64,000 bases of DNA from JAOUJD01 sp963811265 (lineage in GTDB: Bacteria; Pseudomonadota; Gammaproteobacteria; Burkholderiales; Burkholderiaceae_F). Below, one piece after another: positions 8,369 to 17,080 of the stretch. The stretch covers positions 109,089 to 173,088 of the forward strand of contig CAWEQS010000017.1 in assembly GCA_963811265.1 (NCBI GenBank). Reading direction: 5' to 3'. The translations under genes were made by a program, and so were the position numbers. The notes under the pieces were generated by a model. It ran no database searches. It was given only the letters and a program-made list of their open reading frames with translations, and had not been told where the DNA came from. Within the stretch, counting starts at the first letter, position 1, and the number at the start of each line of letters is the position of its first letter.

Positions 8369-9415
8369 ATGCAATTCGAGCAATGGGATCGGCTGCGGCC
8401 GATCGGTCTGACCCCGCCGGTGATGCAGGCGCTGGCGGCACTCGACGCGCGCGGCGAGCCGATGCGCGTCACCGAGGTCCATCGGGACAGCGTCATCGTG
8501 GCCGACGGCGAAGCCGAGCATCCGGCGCGCCTGCTGCCCGCCGTGCGGCGCGAACTGCCGCCACTCGCGGTCGGCGACTGGGTGGCCGTCGAGCGCGACG
8601 CGCACGGCGCGCTCTGGGTGTGCGACCGCATGCCGCCGATCAGCCAACTGGCTCGCCGCAACAGCGAAGGCCACGCGCAGCCCCTCGTCAGCAACGTCGA
8701 CACGGCGCTGCTGGTGATGGGCCTCGACGGCGACTTCAACCTGCGCCGCCTCGAGCGCTACCTCGCCATGGTCACGCCGGCGGGCCTGTGGCCCGTGGTC
8801 GTGCTGACCAAGGCGGACCTCGCCGGCAACGCCGACGCGCGACGCGACGAAGTCGCGCGCCGGATCGGCGCGCGCATCGACGTGCACGCGGTGAACGCGC
8901 TCGACCCGCCGTCCGCGGCGACGCTCGCGCCGTACCTAGGCGCCGGACAGACGCTGGTGCTGCTTGGCTCGTCGGGCGCTGGCAAGTCGACGCTGACCAA
9001 CGCGCTGATCGGCCGCGCCGTGCAGGACACCGGCGCGGTGCGCGCCGACGACAGTCGCGGCCGCCACACCACCACCGTCCGCTCGCTGCACCGTCTGCCC
9101 GGCGGCGCCTGCGTCATCGATACGCCGGGACTGCGCGGTCTCGCGCCGGACATCGACGAAGCGGGGCTCGCGGCGAGCTTCGAGGACATCCGGTCGCTGG
9201 CATCGCAATGCCGCTTCCGCGACTGCACGCACGCCGATGAGCCGGGCTGCGCGGTGCGCGCCGGCGTGGCGCCGGACCGGCTGGCCAACTACCAGAAGCT
9301 GCTGCGGGACATCCGGCGCGACACGCTGACGCCGCTGCAGAAGCGCGAGATCGTGTCGATGTGGAAGGCGCGCGGCAAGTCCGCGGCCGCGCACATGAAG
9401 ATGAAGCGCGGCTGA
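8369..9415 (+). CDS. rsgA: Ribosome small-subunit biogenesis GTPase RsgA
   Basis: From the ATG at 8369 (preceded by GAAGGA) the protein has 348 residues, normal for RsgA/YjeQ. It has an N-terminal OB-fold, then a circularly permuted GTPase domain with NVDTALLVMGLD, G4 as LTKADL, the P-loop GSSGAGKST at residues 200-208 and G3 as DTPGLRG, then a zinc-binding region CRFRDCTHADEPGCAV. It is a late 30S maturation factor whose GTPase is stimulated by the small subunit. The longer frame from 8300 is not needed. It is followed by the chromate transporter genes. Confidence 0.95.
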   Translation: MQFEQWDRLRPIGLTPPVMQALAALDARGEPMRVTEVHRDSVIVADGEAEHPARLLPAVRRELPPLAVGDWVAVERDAHGALWVCDRMPPISQLARRNSEGHAQPLVSNVDTALLVMGLDGDFNLRRLERYLAMVTPAGLWPVVVLTKADLAGNADARRDEVARRIGARIDVHAVNALDPPSAATLAPYLGAGQTLVLLGSSGAGKSTLTNALIGRAVQDTGAVRADDSRGRHTTTVRSLHRLPGGACVIDTPGLRGLAPDIDEAGLAASFEDIRSLASQCRFRDCTHADEPGCAVRAGVAPDRLANYQKLLRDIRRDTLTPLQKREIVSMWKARGKSAAAHMKMKRG

Positions 9416-9469
9416 CCGCGACGGTGCCGGCGCGACCGGCCGCGCGATCGCCGCGGATATGATCGCCGC

Positions 9470-10054
9470 ATGCTGCCTGCGCCCGTCGCTCGTCCTTCCT
9501 CGCCGCTGGATCTCTTCCTCACGTTCACGCTGCTGGCGCTGCAGGGCTTCGGAGGGGTGCTGGCGGTCGCGCAGCGGGAGCTGTGCGAGCGCAAGCGGTG
9601 GCTGACGCACGCCCAGTTCGTCGAGATCCTGTCGATCGGCCAGGTGCTGCCGGGCCCGAGCGTCGTCAACGTCGCGCTGATCATCGGCGACCGCTACTTC
9701 GGCTGGCGCGGGGCGTTCTCGGCGCTCGCCGGCATGATGACGCTGCCGCTCGTGATCGTGCTCGCGCTGGCCGCTCTCTACGTCGAGTTCGCGCAGCTGG
9801 CCGCGGTCGCCGGCGCATTGCGCGGGATGGCGGCGGTCGCGGCCGGCCTCATCATCGGCACGGCGCTTCGACTCGCCGCTTCGCTGCGCGGCACGCCGAT
9901 CGGAGGCGTCGCGGCGGTGACGCTCGCGACGGCTTCGTTCGTCGCGGTCGCGCTGCTCCGCTGGCCGCTGGTATGGGTGCTGCTCGCGCTCGGCGCGGTC
10001 GGCATGGCGTGGGCCTGGCGGCGCATCGCAGCGCAGGAGCGTTCCGCGCGATGA
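9470..10054 (+). CDS. Chromate transporter, N-terminal half protein
   Basis: This 194-residue protein is a single CHR domain: LFLTFTLLALQGFGG at the start, then QVLPGPSVVNVALIIG, the family motif around the GP pair, and further helices. Short-chain CHR proteins work as pairs of half-size subunits, whereas long ChrA has both halves in one chain. The next gene, overlapping by four bases (ATGA), encodes the partner. The pair probably forms an inner-membrane chromate/sulfate antiporter; chromate specificity is family knowledge and is not proved here. Confidence 0.88.
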   Translation: MLPAPVARPSSPLDLFLTFTLLALQGFGGVLAVAQRELCERKRWLTHAQFVEILSIGQVLPGPSVVNVALIIGDRYFGWRGAFSALAGMMTLPLVIVLALAALYVEFAQLAAVAGALRGMAAVAAGLIIGTALRLAASLRGTPIGGVAAVTLATASFVAVALLRWPLVWVLLALGAVGMAWAWRRIAAQERSAR

Positions 10055-10584
10055 CGACGCTGACGCTGGCCGAGGCGCTGCCGCTGTTCGGCCACTTCCT
10101 CGTGCTGTCGCTGCTGTCGATCGGCGGCGCGATCGTGGTTGTGCCGGAGATGCATCGACTGATGGTCGGGCAGCTGCATCTTCTCGACGACGCGCAGTTC
10201 AACGCATCCATCGCGCTCGCGCAGGCCGCGCCCGGACCGAACGTGCTGTTCGTGGCCGTGCTCGGCTACCAGGTGGCCGGGCTGGCGGGCGCGGCCGTGA
10301 CGCTGGCCGGCATCATGCTGCCCTCCACGCTGCTGACCATCGGCGCCACCCGCTGGGCGCAGGCGCGGCAGCATCGAATCGGGATCCGCGCGTTCAAGGC
10401 GGGGCTGGCGCCGATCACGATCGCGCTGCTCGCCGCGACGGGCTGGGTCCTGACTGCACAGAACCCGGCGCCGCCGGTGATCGTTCTCACCGCGATCACC
10501 GCCCTTCTCGCCTGGCGTACGCGGATCCACGTGCTGTGGCTGATTGCCGCGGGCGCCATCGCGGGCGCCTCCGGGCTCGTCTGA
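10051..10584 (+). CDS. Chromate transporter, C-terminal half protein
   Basis: The ATG at 10051 overlaps the stop of the preceding CHR gene, so translation is coupled. The 177-residue product has the CHR motifs FLVLSLLSIGGAIVVVPEMH and ALAQAAPGPNVLFVAVLGYQ with the conserved PGPN. Only 17 to 20 percent of residues are charged, and about five hydrophobic spans are visible. It should form a heterodimer with the product of 9470-10054, oriented oppositely in the membrane. A longer frame from 9583 is antisense to the family and was not used. Confidence 0.88.
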   Translation: MTTLTLAEALPLFGHFLVLSLLSIGGAIVVVPEMHRLMVGQLHLLDDAQFNASIALAQAAPGPNVLFVAVLGYQVAGLAGAAVTLAGIMLPSTLLTIGATRWAQARQHRIGIRAFKAGLAPITIALLAATGWVLTAQNPAPPVIVLTAITALLAWRTRIHVLWLIAAGAIAGASGLV

Positions 10585-10662
10585 CGATCCGCTTGACCGC
10601 CATCAACGCGGCAATGCCGGGCGGGTCGAGGATGAAATCGGTTGTACAGACGAGAAGCCACC

Positions 10663-10989
10663 ATGACATTCCCGATCCAGCTCGCGTTCCATCACATGGA
10701 GCGGTCCGAAGCGCTCGAACAGGCGATCCGTGAACGCTCCGAGAAACTGGGCAAGTTCCACCCGGGGATCACCAACATTCACGTGGCCGTGACGCAGGAG
10801 ACGCGTCACAGCAGCAAGGGACGGTTGTTCAACGTGAAGCTGGACGTTCACGTGAAGGGCAAGTCGTTCGCGATCACGCAGCAGGGCGACGAGGATGCGT
10901 TCGTCGCCGCGCGCGATGCGTTCGACGCTGCCAAGCGGCTGCTCGATTCCGAACTCGACACCTCGCGCGGCTTCGTCAAGCAGCACTAG
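10663..10989 (+). CDS. hpf: Short ribosome hibernation-promoting factor (HPF/RaiA family)
   Basis: The protein has 108 residues from the ATG at 10663. It starts MTFPIQLAFHHMERSEALEQ and continues with IRERSEKLGKFHPGITNIHVAV and RLFNVKLDVHVKGKSFAI, the beta-alpha-beta-beta-beta-alpha fold of HPF/YfiA. There is no C-terminal dimerisation domain, so it is the short type that binds near the A and P sites of the 30S subunit in stationary phase. It is not next to rpoN, its usual neighbour. Its C-terminus SRGFVKQH is unremarkable. Confidence 0.9.
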   Translation: MTFPIQLAFHHMERSEALEQAIRERSEKLGKFHPGITNIHVAVTQETRHSSKGRLFNVKLDVHVKGKSFAITQQGDEDAFVAARDAFDAAKRLLDSELDTSRGFVKQH

Positions 10990-11016
10990 GCGCGGCCGGG
11001 CGGCCACGGCGCGCGG

Positions 11017-11361
11017 TCAGTCGACCGCGAGCAGTTCGACTTCGAACACGAGCGTGGCGTTGGGCGGGATGACGCCGCCCGCGCCGTAGGCGCCGTAGCC
11101 CAGGTCCGGCGGGATGGTGAGCTTGCGCTTGCCGCCGACCTTCATGCCTTCGACGCCTTCGTCCCAGCCGGCGATCACGTTGCCGCGCCCGAGCGCGAAG
11201 GCGAACGGGTCGCGCCGGTCGACGCTGGAGTCGAACTTGCGGCCGTTGGTCAGCCACCCCGTGTAGTGCACGGTCACGTGGTCGCCGCTCTTCGCGGCGG
11301 CGCCGTCGCCGACCGCAAGTTCCTCGATCATCAGCCCGCTGGCCGTCGTCACTGTCGTCAT
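11017..11361 (-). CDS. FKBP-type peptidyl-prolyl cis-trans isomerase
   Basis: The 114-residue protein is a single FKBP domain with the standard active-site elements VTVHYTGWLTNGRKFDSS, then VIAGWDEGVEGMKVGGKRK and PPDLGYGAYGAGGVIPPNA. It has no signal peptide, so it should act in the cytoplasm, catalysing prolyl isomerisation during protein folding. The length matches minimal FKBP12-like bacterial enzymes. It is a single-gene unit convergent with hpf. Confidence 0.95.
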   Translation of the reverse strand: MTTVTTASGLMIEELAVGDGAAAKSGDHVTVHYTGWLTNGRKFDSSVDRRDPFAFALGRGNVIAGWDEGVEGMKVGGKRKLTIPPDLGYGAYGAGGVIPPNATLVFEVELLAVD

Positions 11362-11614
11362 GGCGGTCTCGTCGTTCCCGAAAGGGGCGGATGTTACCTG
11401 CGCGTCGCGCCGGCCTCACGGGAAGCGAGGCCGATCCGTCGGCCGTGACGCCGATTCGTCGGACGCGGCCCCGCTTCGCGCCCTCCGCCGCGCGCGGCTG
11501 CAGTTCGCGCCCGCGACTCGCGCAGTTCGTCGCATCCACGTGGCGGTCGTGCGCGTCGACTCCTACAGTGCACACATCGACGACATCCGTCGCCAGCCGC
11601 ACGAGGACATCGCC

Positions 11615-11818
11615 ATGCTCAAGCACGCTGAAACGGTCTTCTTCCTGCTCGCCACCGTAGCCGCGCTCGCCCTGCCGGCCGTGCCCGCGGTGCAGGAAGC
11701 CCTCGCTCGGGACTACGCGACCGTCGAGGCCGCGCTGCCCGTGATCCTCATGGAACGCGTCGAGCTCGTTGCCGCGCCCGCCAACCGGTCCCCCATGCAG
11801 GTGGCTGCGGTTCGCTGA
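11615..11818 (+). CDS. Small exported hypothetical protein (67 aa)
   Basis: The ATG at 11615 is preceded by GAGGA at a suitable distance and lies well inside a longer open frame. The product starts MLKHAETVFFLLATVAALAL, a plausible signal peptide or anchor, with a short mature part containing ILMERVELVAAPANR. I do not recognise a family. A strong terminator at 11835 follows within 20 bases of the stop, supporting a real small gene. The 250-base gap upstream shows no other gene. Confidence 0.55.
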   Translation: MLKHAETVFFLLATVAALALPAVPAVQEALARDYATVEAALPVILMERVELVAAPANRSPMQVAAVR

Positions 11819-11834
11819 GAACCCTTTCACCTGC

Positions 11835-11868
11835 GCGGCCGGCGCCCCCCGCGCCGGCCGCATTCTTT
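11835..11868 (+). terminator. Rho-independent terminator
   Basis: GCGGCCGGCGC pairs with GCGCCGGCCGC over a five-C loop and is followed by ATTCTTTT. It closes the small gene at 11615-11818 and isolates the OmpA lipoprotein gene downstream. Confidence 0.85.
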
Positions 11869-11989
11869 TCGTCCGTACTTTCCCGTCCCCTCGCCGCCGA
11901 ACGACCGGCCTACCGTCAACCCGACTTGGGCGCTGCCCGTTGAAGGCAGAATGGCTGTCGCCATCAACAAGCAATCGACGGGAGAATCG

Positions 11990-12661
11990 ATGAAGCTGCA
12001 TTCCACGCTCGTGGCCGTCTCGGCCGCTGCGCTGCTCAGCGCCTGCGCCTCGTCCGGATACGAGCCGAACAAGACGCGCGACACCGCCGTCGGCGCGGCG
12101 GCCGGCGCGGCGATCGGCGCGCTCGCGCACGGCAGCAACCGCACCCACGGCGCGCTGGCCGGCGCCGCGATCGGCGCGCTCGGCGGCTACGTCTGGTCGA
12201 GCCACATGGAGAAGCAGAAGAAGGATATGGAGCAGGCCACCGCCGGCACCGGCGTGCAGGTCACGCAGACAGCGGACAACCAGCTGAAGCTCGAAGTGCC
12301 GAGCGACATTTCGTTCGATGTCGGCCGCTCCGACATCAAGCCGAACTTCGCACCGATCCTCGACAAGTTCGCGCAGTCGCTGAACCAGAACCCGGCCTCG
12401 ACGGTCCGCATCATCGGCCACACGGACAACTCCGGCAGCGACGCGATCAACAATCCCCTGTCGGTGAACCGCGCCGCCAGCACCCGTGACTACCTGACCG
12501 CGCGCGGGGTGACCAACCAGCGCATCGCGATCGACGGGCGCGGATCGCAGCAGCCGATCGCCGACAACGGGACCGAAGCGGGCCGCGCACGCAATCGCCG
12601 CGTCGAGATCTTCGTCGCGGAGGCGGCACCGGCACCGGCACCGGCCGCGCCGGCGCGCTGA
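11990..12661 (+). CDS. OmpA-family outer-membrane lipoprotein
   Basis: The ATG at 11990 follows GGGAG and starts a 223-residue protein. A lipoprotein signal peptide ends in LLSACASS, with the lipidated Cys near residue 19. A Gly/Ala-rich segment with AVGAAAGAAIGALAHG and a second copy AGAAIGALGGYVW resembles a glycine-zipper membrane motif. The C-terminal OmpA-like peptidoglycan-binding domain (about residues 85-205) has GHTDNSGSDAINNPLS and DGRGSQQPIADNGTEAGR. The tail is a low-complexity Ala-Pro stretch. It probably tethers the outer membrane to peptidoglycan, like PalA/YiaD-type proteins. Confidence 0.92.
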   Translation: MKLHSTLVAVSAAALLSACASSGYEPNKTRDTAVGAAAGAAIGALAHGSNRTHGALAGAAIGALGGYVWSSHMEKQKKDMEQATAGTGVQVTQTADNQLKLEVPSDISFDVGRSDIKPNFAPILDKFAQSLNQNPASTVRIIGHTDNSGSDAINNPLSVNRAASTRDYLTARGVTNQRIAIDGRGSQQPIADNGTEAGRARNRRVEIFVAEAAPAPAPAAPAR

Positions 12662-12716
12662 GCGCGCGTGACACCGCGCGTCCGGCCGCGATCCCGCGGA
12701 CGGCGCGCGCCGCACT

Positions 12717-13175
12717 TCAGAGCCGCGGCCGCCGCAGCCGCTTGTGCATGCACACGGCGGTGGATGGGCACAGCGACGCGAACTGCGCCGTGCCCTGGAT
12801 CGCGAGCGGCACCGACGCGCGCTCCACGCGCAGGTAATCGTGCAGGGCGAAGAAGCCGGGCACGCTGTCGGTGAGCAGGTAGAGGTCGTCGATGCCGCGC
12901 TGCTCGGCGAGCCGCTCGACGGCCGCCACCAGCGCGCCGCCGCGTCCCTGTCCGTGCAGCGAGGGCAGCACCGCGAGCGACCGCAGCAGGCCGGCGCCTC
13001 CGGCATTCTGGAGGCCGGCCACGCCGACCACCTGCCCCGCCTCGCGCATCACCAGGAAGTCGACCGGCGACGTGTCGACGTCGTCGACGGGCAGGCCCGC
13101 CTTCTGCAGCAGCTCGCGCACGCGCGGGCGGTCGTGCGCCCGCGCCGGTTCGATCAGGAAGGGATCGACGTGCAT
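12717..13175 (-). CDS. GNAT family N-acetyltransferase
   Basis: This 152-residue protein has a GNAT fold: LVMREAGQVVGVAGLQ, the core LLRSLAVLPSLHGQGRGGAL with the acetyl-CoA-binding Q/R-x-x-G-x-G/A loop, and LYLLTDSVPGFFALHDY at the C-terminal arm. The layout resembles ArsN2-type acetyltransferases, but the arsenic genes are 30 kb away, so I do not assign a substrate. The start is ATG at 13175, inside a longer open frame that runs antisense through kup. Confidence 0.85.
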   Translation of the reverse strand: MHVDPFLIEPARAHDRPRVRELLQKAGLPVDDVDTSPVDFLVMREAGQVVGVAGLQNAGGAGLLRSLAVLPSLHGQGRGGALVAAVERLAEQRGIDDLYLLTDSVPGFFALHDYLRVERASVPLAIQGTAQFASLCPSTAVCMHKRLRRPRL

Positions 13176-13240
13176 CCGCGCATTCTCGCAGCCCTCGGGC
13201 CGAGGCTCCAGTCGGTGCCCACGGCGGTCGGCGGCGGCCG

Positions 13241-15127
13241 CTAGATGACGACCTGCGTGCCGATCTCGATCACGCGGTTCGGCGGAATCCGGAAGAAGTC
13301 CGACGCGGGCTGCGAGTTGCGCAGCATCCAGCCGAACAACCCCTGCCGCCAGCGCCACATGCCCTGCCCGGTGCGCGCGAGGACGTTCTGGCGCGACAGG
13401 AAGAACGAGCACTCGTTGACGACGAGTTCGAGCTCGTGGTGCCGCGCCAGCGCCTCGAAGATCGCGCCCACGTCGTAGGTGTCCTGGAAGCCGAGCCGAA
13501 CCACCACCTGCCAGCACCCCTCTTCGAGGTCGGTGACCTCCGCCATGTCTTCCGGCGCGACGTGCGGAACGTTGCGCGCGACGGCAGTCAGGAACACGAC
13601 GCGCTCGTGCATCACGCGGTTGTGCTTCAGGTTGTGCAGCAGCGCATGCGGCACGAAGCCGGTTTCCTGCGACATGAAGACGGCGGTCCCCTCGACGCGC
13701 GCCGGCGGGTAGAGCGACAGGCTCTTCAGGAACGGCTGCAGCGCGATACCGGTCTTCTCGAGTTCGTGGTTCACGATCGACCGGCCGCGCTTCCAGGTCG
13801 TGAAGACGAGGAAGAGGCACGCGCCGAAGGCGAGCGGGAACCAGCCGCCGTGCGGGATCTTCGCGGCGTTGGACACGAGGAACACCCAGTCGACCGCCAT
13901 CAGCGGCAGGAACACCAGCACCACGCGCCACAGCGGCCAGTCCCAGCGCATCCGCGCGACCAGCAGGACGCCGAGCGTGGTGATCGCCATCGAGGTCGCG
14001 ACGGCGATGCCATAGGCCGCCGCGAGATGGGTCGACGAGCCGAAGCCGATGACCAGCGCCACGACCAGGATCAGCAGCGCCCAGTTCACGAACGGCACGT
14101 AGATCTGGCCCGCGTGGGTCTCGGACGTGTAGTCGATCGGCAACCGCGGCAGGAAGCCCAGCTTGACCGCCTGCGACGTCATCGAGAACGCGCCGGAGAT
14201 GACCGCCTGCGACGCGATCACGGTGGCGCAGGTGGCGATGACCACCAGCGGCAACTGCAGCGCGGCGGGCGCAAGCAGGAAGAACGGATTCTCGGCGGCC
14301 TTCGGGTCGAGCAGCACCAGCGCGCCCTGCCCGAAGTAGTTCAGCATCAGCGCCGGCATCACGATCCAGAACCACGCGACGCGGATCGGCCGCCGGCCGA
14401 AGTGGCCCATGTCCGCGTAGAGCGCTTCGCCGCCGGTCAGCGACAGGAACACCGCGGCCATCACCCCGAGCGTGAGCGCCGGGTGTTCGAAGGCGAAGCG
14501 CGCGGCGACGAGCGGATCGAGGGCTTCCAGCACGCCCGGGTTGCGCACGATGCCGCCGATGCCGAGCAGTGCCAGCAAGGCGAACCAGACCAGCATCACG
14601 GGCCCGAACACGCGCCCGACCTTGCCGGTGCCGTGCCGCTGCGCCAGGAAGAGCCCGAGCAGGATCAGGAGGGTCAGCGGCAGCACCGCGCGCGTGAACG
14701 CATCAGACACCACCGAGAGTCCCTCGACCGCGGACAGCACCGAGATGGCCGGCGTGATCACGCTGTCGCCGTAGAACATCGCCGCGCTGACGAGACCCAG
14801 CACGATCGCGGCACGCCGCAGGCGGCCGCGCGAAGGCAGCTGCCGCAGCACCAGCGCCAGCAGCGCGAGGTCGCCGCCCTCGCCTTCGTTGTCCGCCATG
14901 AGCACGAGCAGGACGTACTTCAGCGAGATCACGATCGTGACCGCCCAGAAGATCATCGACAGCACGCCGAGCACGGTTTCGGGCGTCGTGCCGATGCCGT
15001 GCGGGCCACCCAGGCTCTCGCGGAACGCATAGAGCGGGCTCGTGCCGATGTCGCCGTACACGACGCCGATGGCGGCGACGACGAGGGCCGAGGCCTTCTT
15101 CGCGTCCGTGGAGTGGTCGGTGCTCAT
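13241..15127 (-). CDS. kup: Low-affinity potassium uptake protein Kup
   Basis: The protein has 628 residues, normal for Kup/Trk-D. It begins with the family signature AAIGVVYGDIGTSPLYAFRE (residues 17-36), has about twelve membrane spans with SLTGGEALYADMGHFG and INWALLILVVALVIGFG-like helices, and a C-terminal cytoplasmic domain of roughly 170 residues ending PPNRVIEIGTQVVI. It imports K+ with protons across the inner membrane. It is the third gene of a minus-strand series (SulP, patatin, kup) with gaps of 49 and 33 bases, so the three may be co-transcribed. Confidence 0.95.
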   Translation of the reverse strand: MSTDHSTDAKKASALVVAAIGVVYGDIGTSPLYAFRESLGGPHGIGTTPETVLGVLSMIFWAVTIVISLKYVLLVLMADNEGEGGDLALLALVLRQLPSRGRLRRAAIVLGLVSAAMFYGDSVITPAISVLSAVEGLSVVSDAFTRAVLPLTLLILLGLFLAQRHGTGKVGRVFGPVMLVWFALLALLGIGGIVRNPGVLEALDPLVAARFAFEHPALTLGVMAAVFLSLTGGEALYADMGHFGRRPIRVAWFWIVMPALMLNYFGQGALVLLDPKAAENPFFLLAPAALQLPLVVIATCATVIASQAVISGAFSMTSQAVKLGFLPRLPIDYTSETHAGQIYVPFVNWALLILVVALVIGFGSSTHLAAAYGIAVATSMAITTLGVLLVARMRWDWPLWRVVLVFLPLMAVDWVFLVSNAAKIPHGGWFPLAFGACLFLVFTTWKRGRSIVNHELEKTGIALQPFLKSLSLYPPARVEGTAVFMSQETGFVPHALLHNLKHNRVMHERVVFLTAVARNVPHVAPEDMAEVTDLEEGCWQVVVRLGFQDTYDVGAIFEALARHHELELVVNECSFFLSRQNVLARTGQGMWRWRQGLFGWMLRNSQPASDFFRIPPNRVIEIGTQVVI

Positions 15128-15160
15128 GCGAAGGCCGGAGACTACGCCTCGACGTGCGTT

Positions 15161-17031
15161 TCAGGCCGTGGAATTCGCGCCGAGCGCCGCGCGGGTGCGA
15201 TCGTCGAGCTTGCCCAGCACCTCGATCGCGTGCTCGTGGCCCTGGCGCACGATCTGGTCGAAGCGCGACCACTGCAGCAGCCCGACCTTGTACAGCGGCG
15301 GGCAGAAGTAGACGTCGGTCTGCCGCCGCGCTTCGTCCTGGCGCGACATGCTGTAGAGGATCGTCACGTTCAGCAGGTACGACGTCAGCGACGGCAAGCC
15401 GGTAGCGCCGCTTGTGGCGCGGGCGGAAGCGGTCGCGCAGCAGCGCCCAGCTGCCCGGCACCTCGTCGAAGTCGAGCTTGCGGGCCTGGCGCGCGCCGAG
15501 GTCGACGCCGAGCACCTGGCCGACGCCGCGCGAAGGTCGCGCATCAGGTCCACCGGGAAGTTGTTGAACGTGCCGCCGTCGCACAGCAGGTCGCCGTCGC
15601 GCACGACCGGCGGCAACGCGCCGGGGATGGCCATGCTCGCGAGCAGCGCCTGCGCGAGGTCGCCGCGGTCGATGCGGTGCTCCGACGCCTGCGAGTAGTT
15701 GGTCGCGACGCAGAAGTACGTCTTCCACAGGTCCTCGACCGCGATCGGCTCGCCCACCAGTTCGCGCAGCGAGCCGTCGATCGCCTTGCGCACGCGCCGG
15801 CCCTTGATCAGCGAGATCAGCGGCAGCCAGTTGTAGTCGCCCGTCGGATTCCCGCCGAACGCCTTGCGCGCCACCGCGATCGAGCGCTCGATCGGCTGGT
15901 CGGCGGCGACCGCGCGGCCATCGCCGCGCCGATGCTCGTCCCGCCGACGCAGTCGACCTCGATGCCCTGTTCGAGCAGCGCCTGCCAGGTGCCGAGATGC
16001 GCGAAGCCGCGCGCGCCGCCGCCGGCGAACACGAGCCCGACGGCCTTGCGGCTCAGCAGGCGAGCGAGCCGCGCCAGGTCGCGGTCGAGTCCGCGGCGCA
16101 GGTGCACGTGGCCGGTCACCGGGCGCCGCGCAAGCCACAGGTGCGTGCCGCGCGGCACGCGCGCATCGGCCGGTTGCAGCAGCACGAGGATCTCCGCCGC
16201 CTCGATGCGCGCGGGGCGGCCCTCGAGGCAGGCCCGCTCCGCGTCGTGCACCGCGGCCGGCTGCGTGGCGTCGGCGAGCAGCAGGATCTCGTCGCTGTGC
16301 CGCACGCAGCGGCGCGTCCACGGGACCGGGCGCCGGATCGGCGATCAGCAGCACGAAGTCGTTGGTCGCCTCGATCGCATCGAGCGCGGTCGCGACGGCC
16401 TGGTCGCCCGCATCGCCCTCGGCCGCAGCTGGCGCCCTCCCCGCCGATCGGCGCGGTCCATCGCCGCCGCGTCGAAGACGCCGACGCGCCCGAAGCGCTC
16501 GAGGTGCGGCAGCAGTTCGTTCGCGAACGCGCTCGCGGACACGCCTTCGGAGACCGGCAGCACGCCGACGATGACCGGCGCCGGCAGCGGCCGGCGCTCG
16601 TGCTGCGTCTGCAGCCGCCGGATGATCTGGCGCGTCAGCGTCAGCGAGACCTGCGGGCTCAGCGCGAGCAACCCGTCGAACTGCGGCTTGTCGAGCTTCA
16701 CGAGGACCGAGTCGCGCACCGCAACGACCGTGGCGGAGCGCGGCTCGCCGGTGAACAGGCTCATCTCGCCGATCACCTCGCCGCGGCCGATCTCGCGGAT
16801 CATCCGCTCGGTGCCGCGCTCGTCGCGCATGTAGATGCGCAGCCGGCCACTGAGCATCAGGTAGCCGGAGTCGCCCGGCTGCCCCTGCTCCATCAGCACG
16901 TCGCCGCCCGCGAGTTCCACCCACTGCACGTGCTCGCGCAGGTACTCGAGCGCAACCGGGGCGGTGTCGCCCAGCAGCCGCTCCAGCTGTTCAGCGAGCA
17001 GCAGTTCGCGGTGGGGTGCGGCAGTCGTCAT
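15161..17031 (-). CDS. Patatin-like phospholipase with cyclic nucleotide-binding domain (frame interrupted)
   Basis: The pieces lie in order in three frames. The N-terminal piece (17031 to about 16420) is a cNMP-binding domain with the phosphate cassette IGEMSLFTGEPRSATV. After breaks near 16430 and 16320 comes a linker, then the patatin domain with oxyanion loop GGGARGFAHLG, nucleophile elbow GGTSIGAA and catalytic Asp in DGGTFNNFP. Two more breaks near 15900 and 15540-15400 precede the tail ending ALGANSTA. The layout matches NTE/RssA-type serine lipid hydrolases, which cut phospholipids or lysophospholipids. The conserved cassette Arg suggests real cAMP/cGMP binding. All catalytic parts survive, so sequence error is more likely than decay. 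Confidence 0.85.
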
Positions 17032-17080
17032 CGTTCCGTCGGGGCTTGCGAAGGGGCCGCATCGTAGCGACCCGCGGGCG

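Noticed and set aside
9583..10050. A longer start for the second chromate transporter gene at 9583
   Set aside because: The extension is a shadow of the first half-gene; the ATGA overlap at 10051 gives the family length.
13436..16834. Plus-strand open frame of 1132 codons
   Set aside because: It is antisense to kup and the patatin gene and has the Arg/His/Gln-rich composition of a shadow frame in GC-rich DNA.
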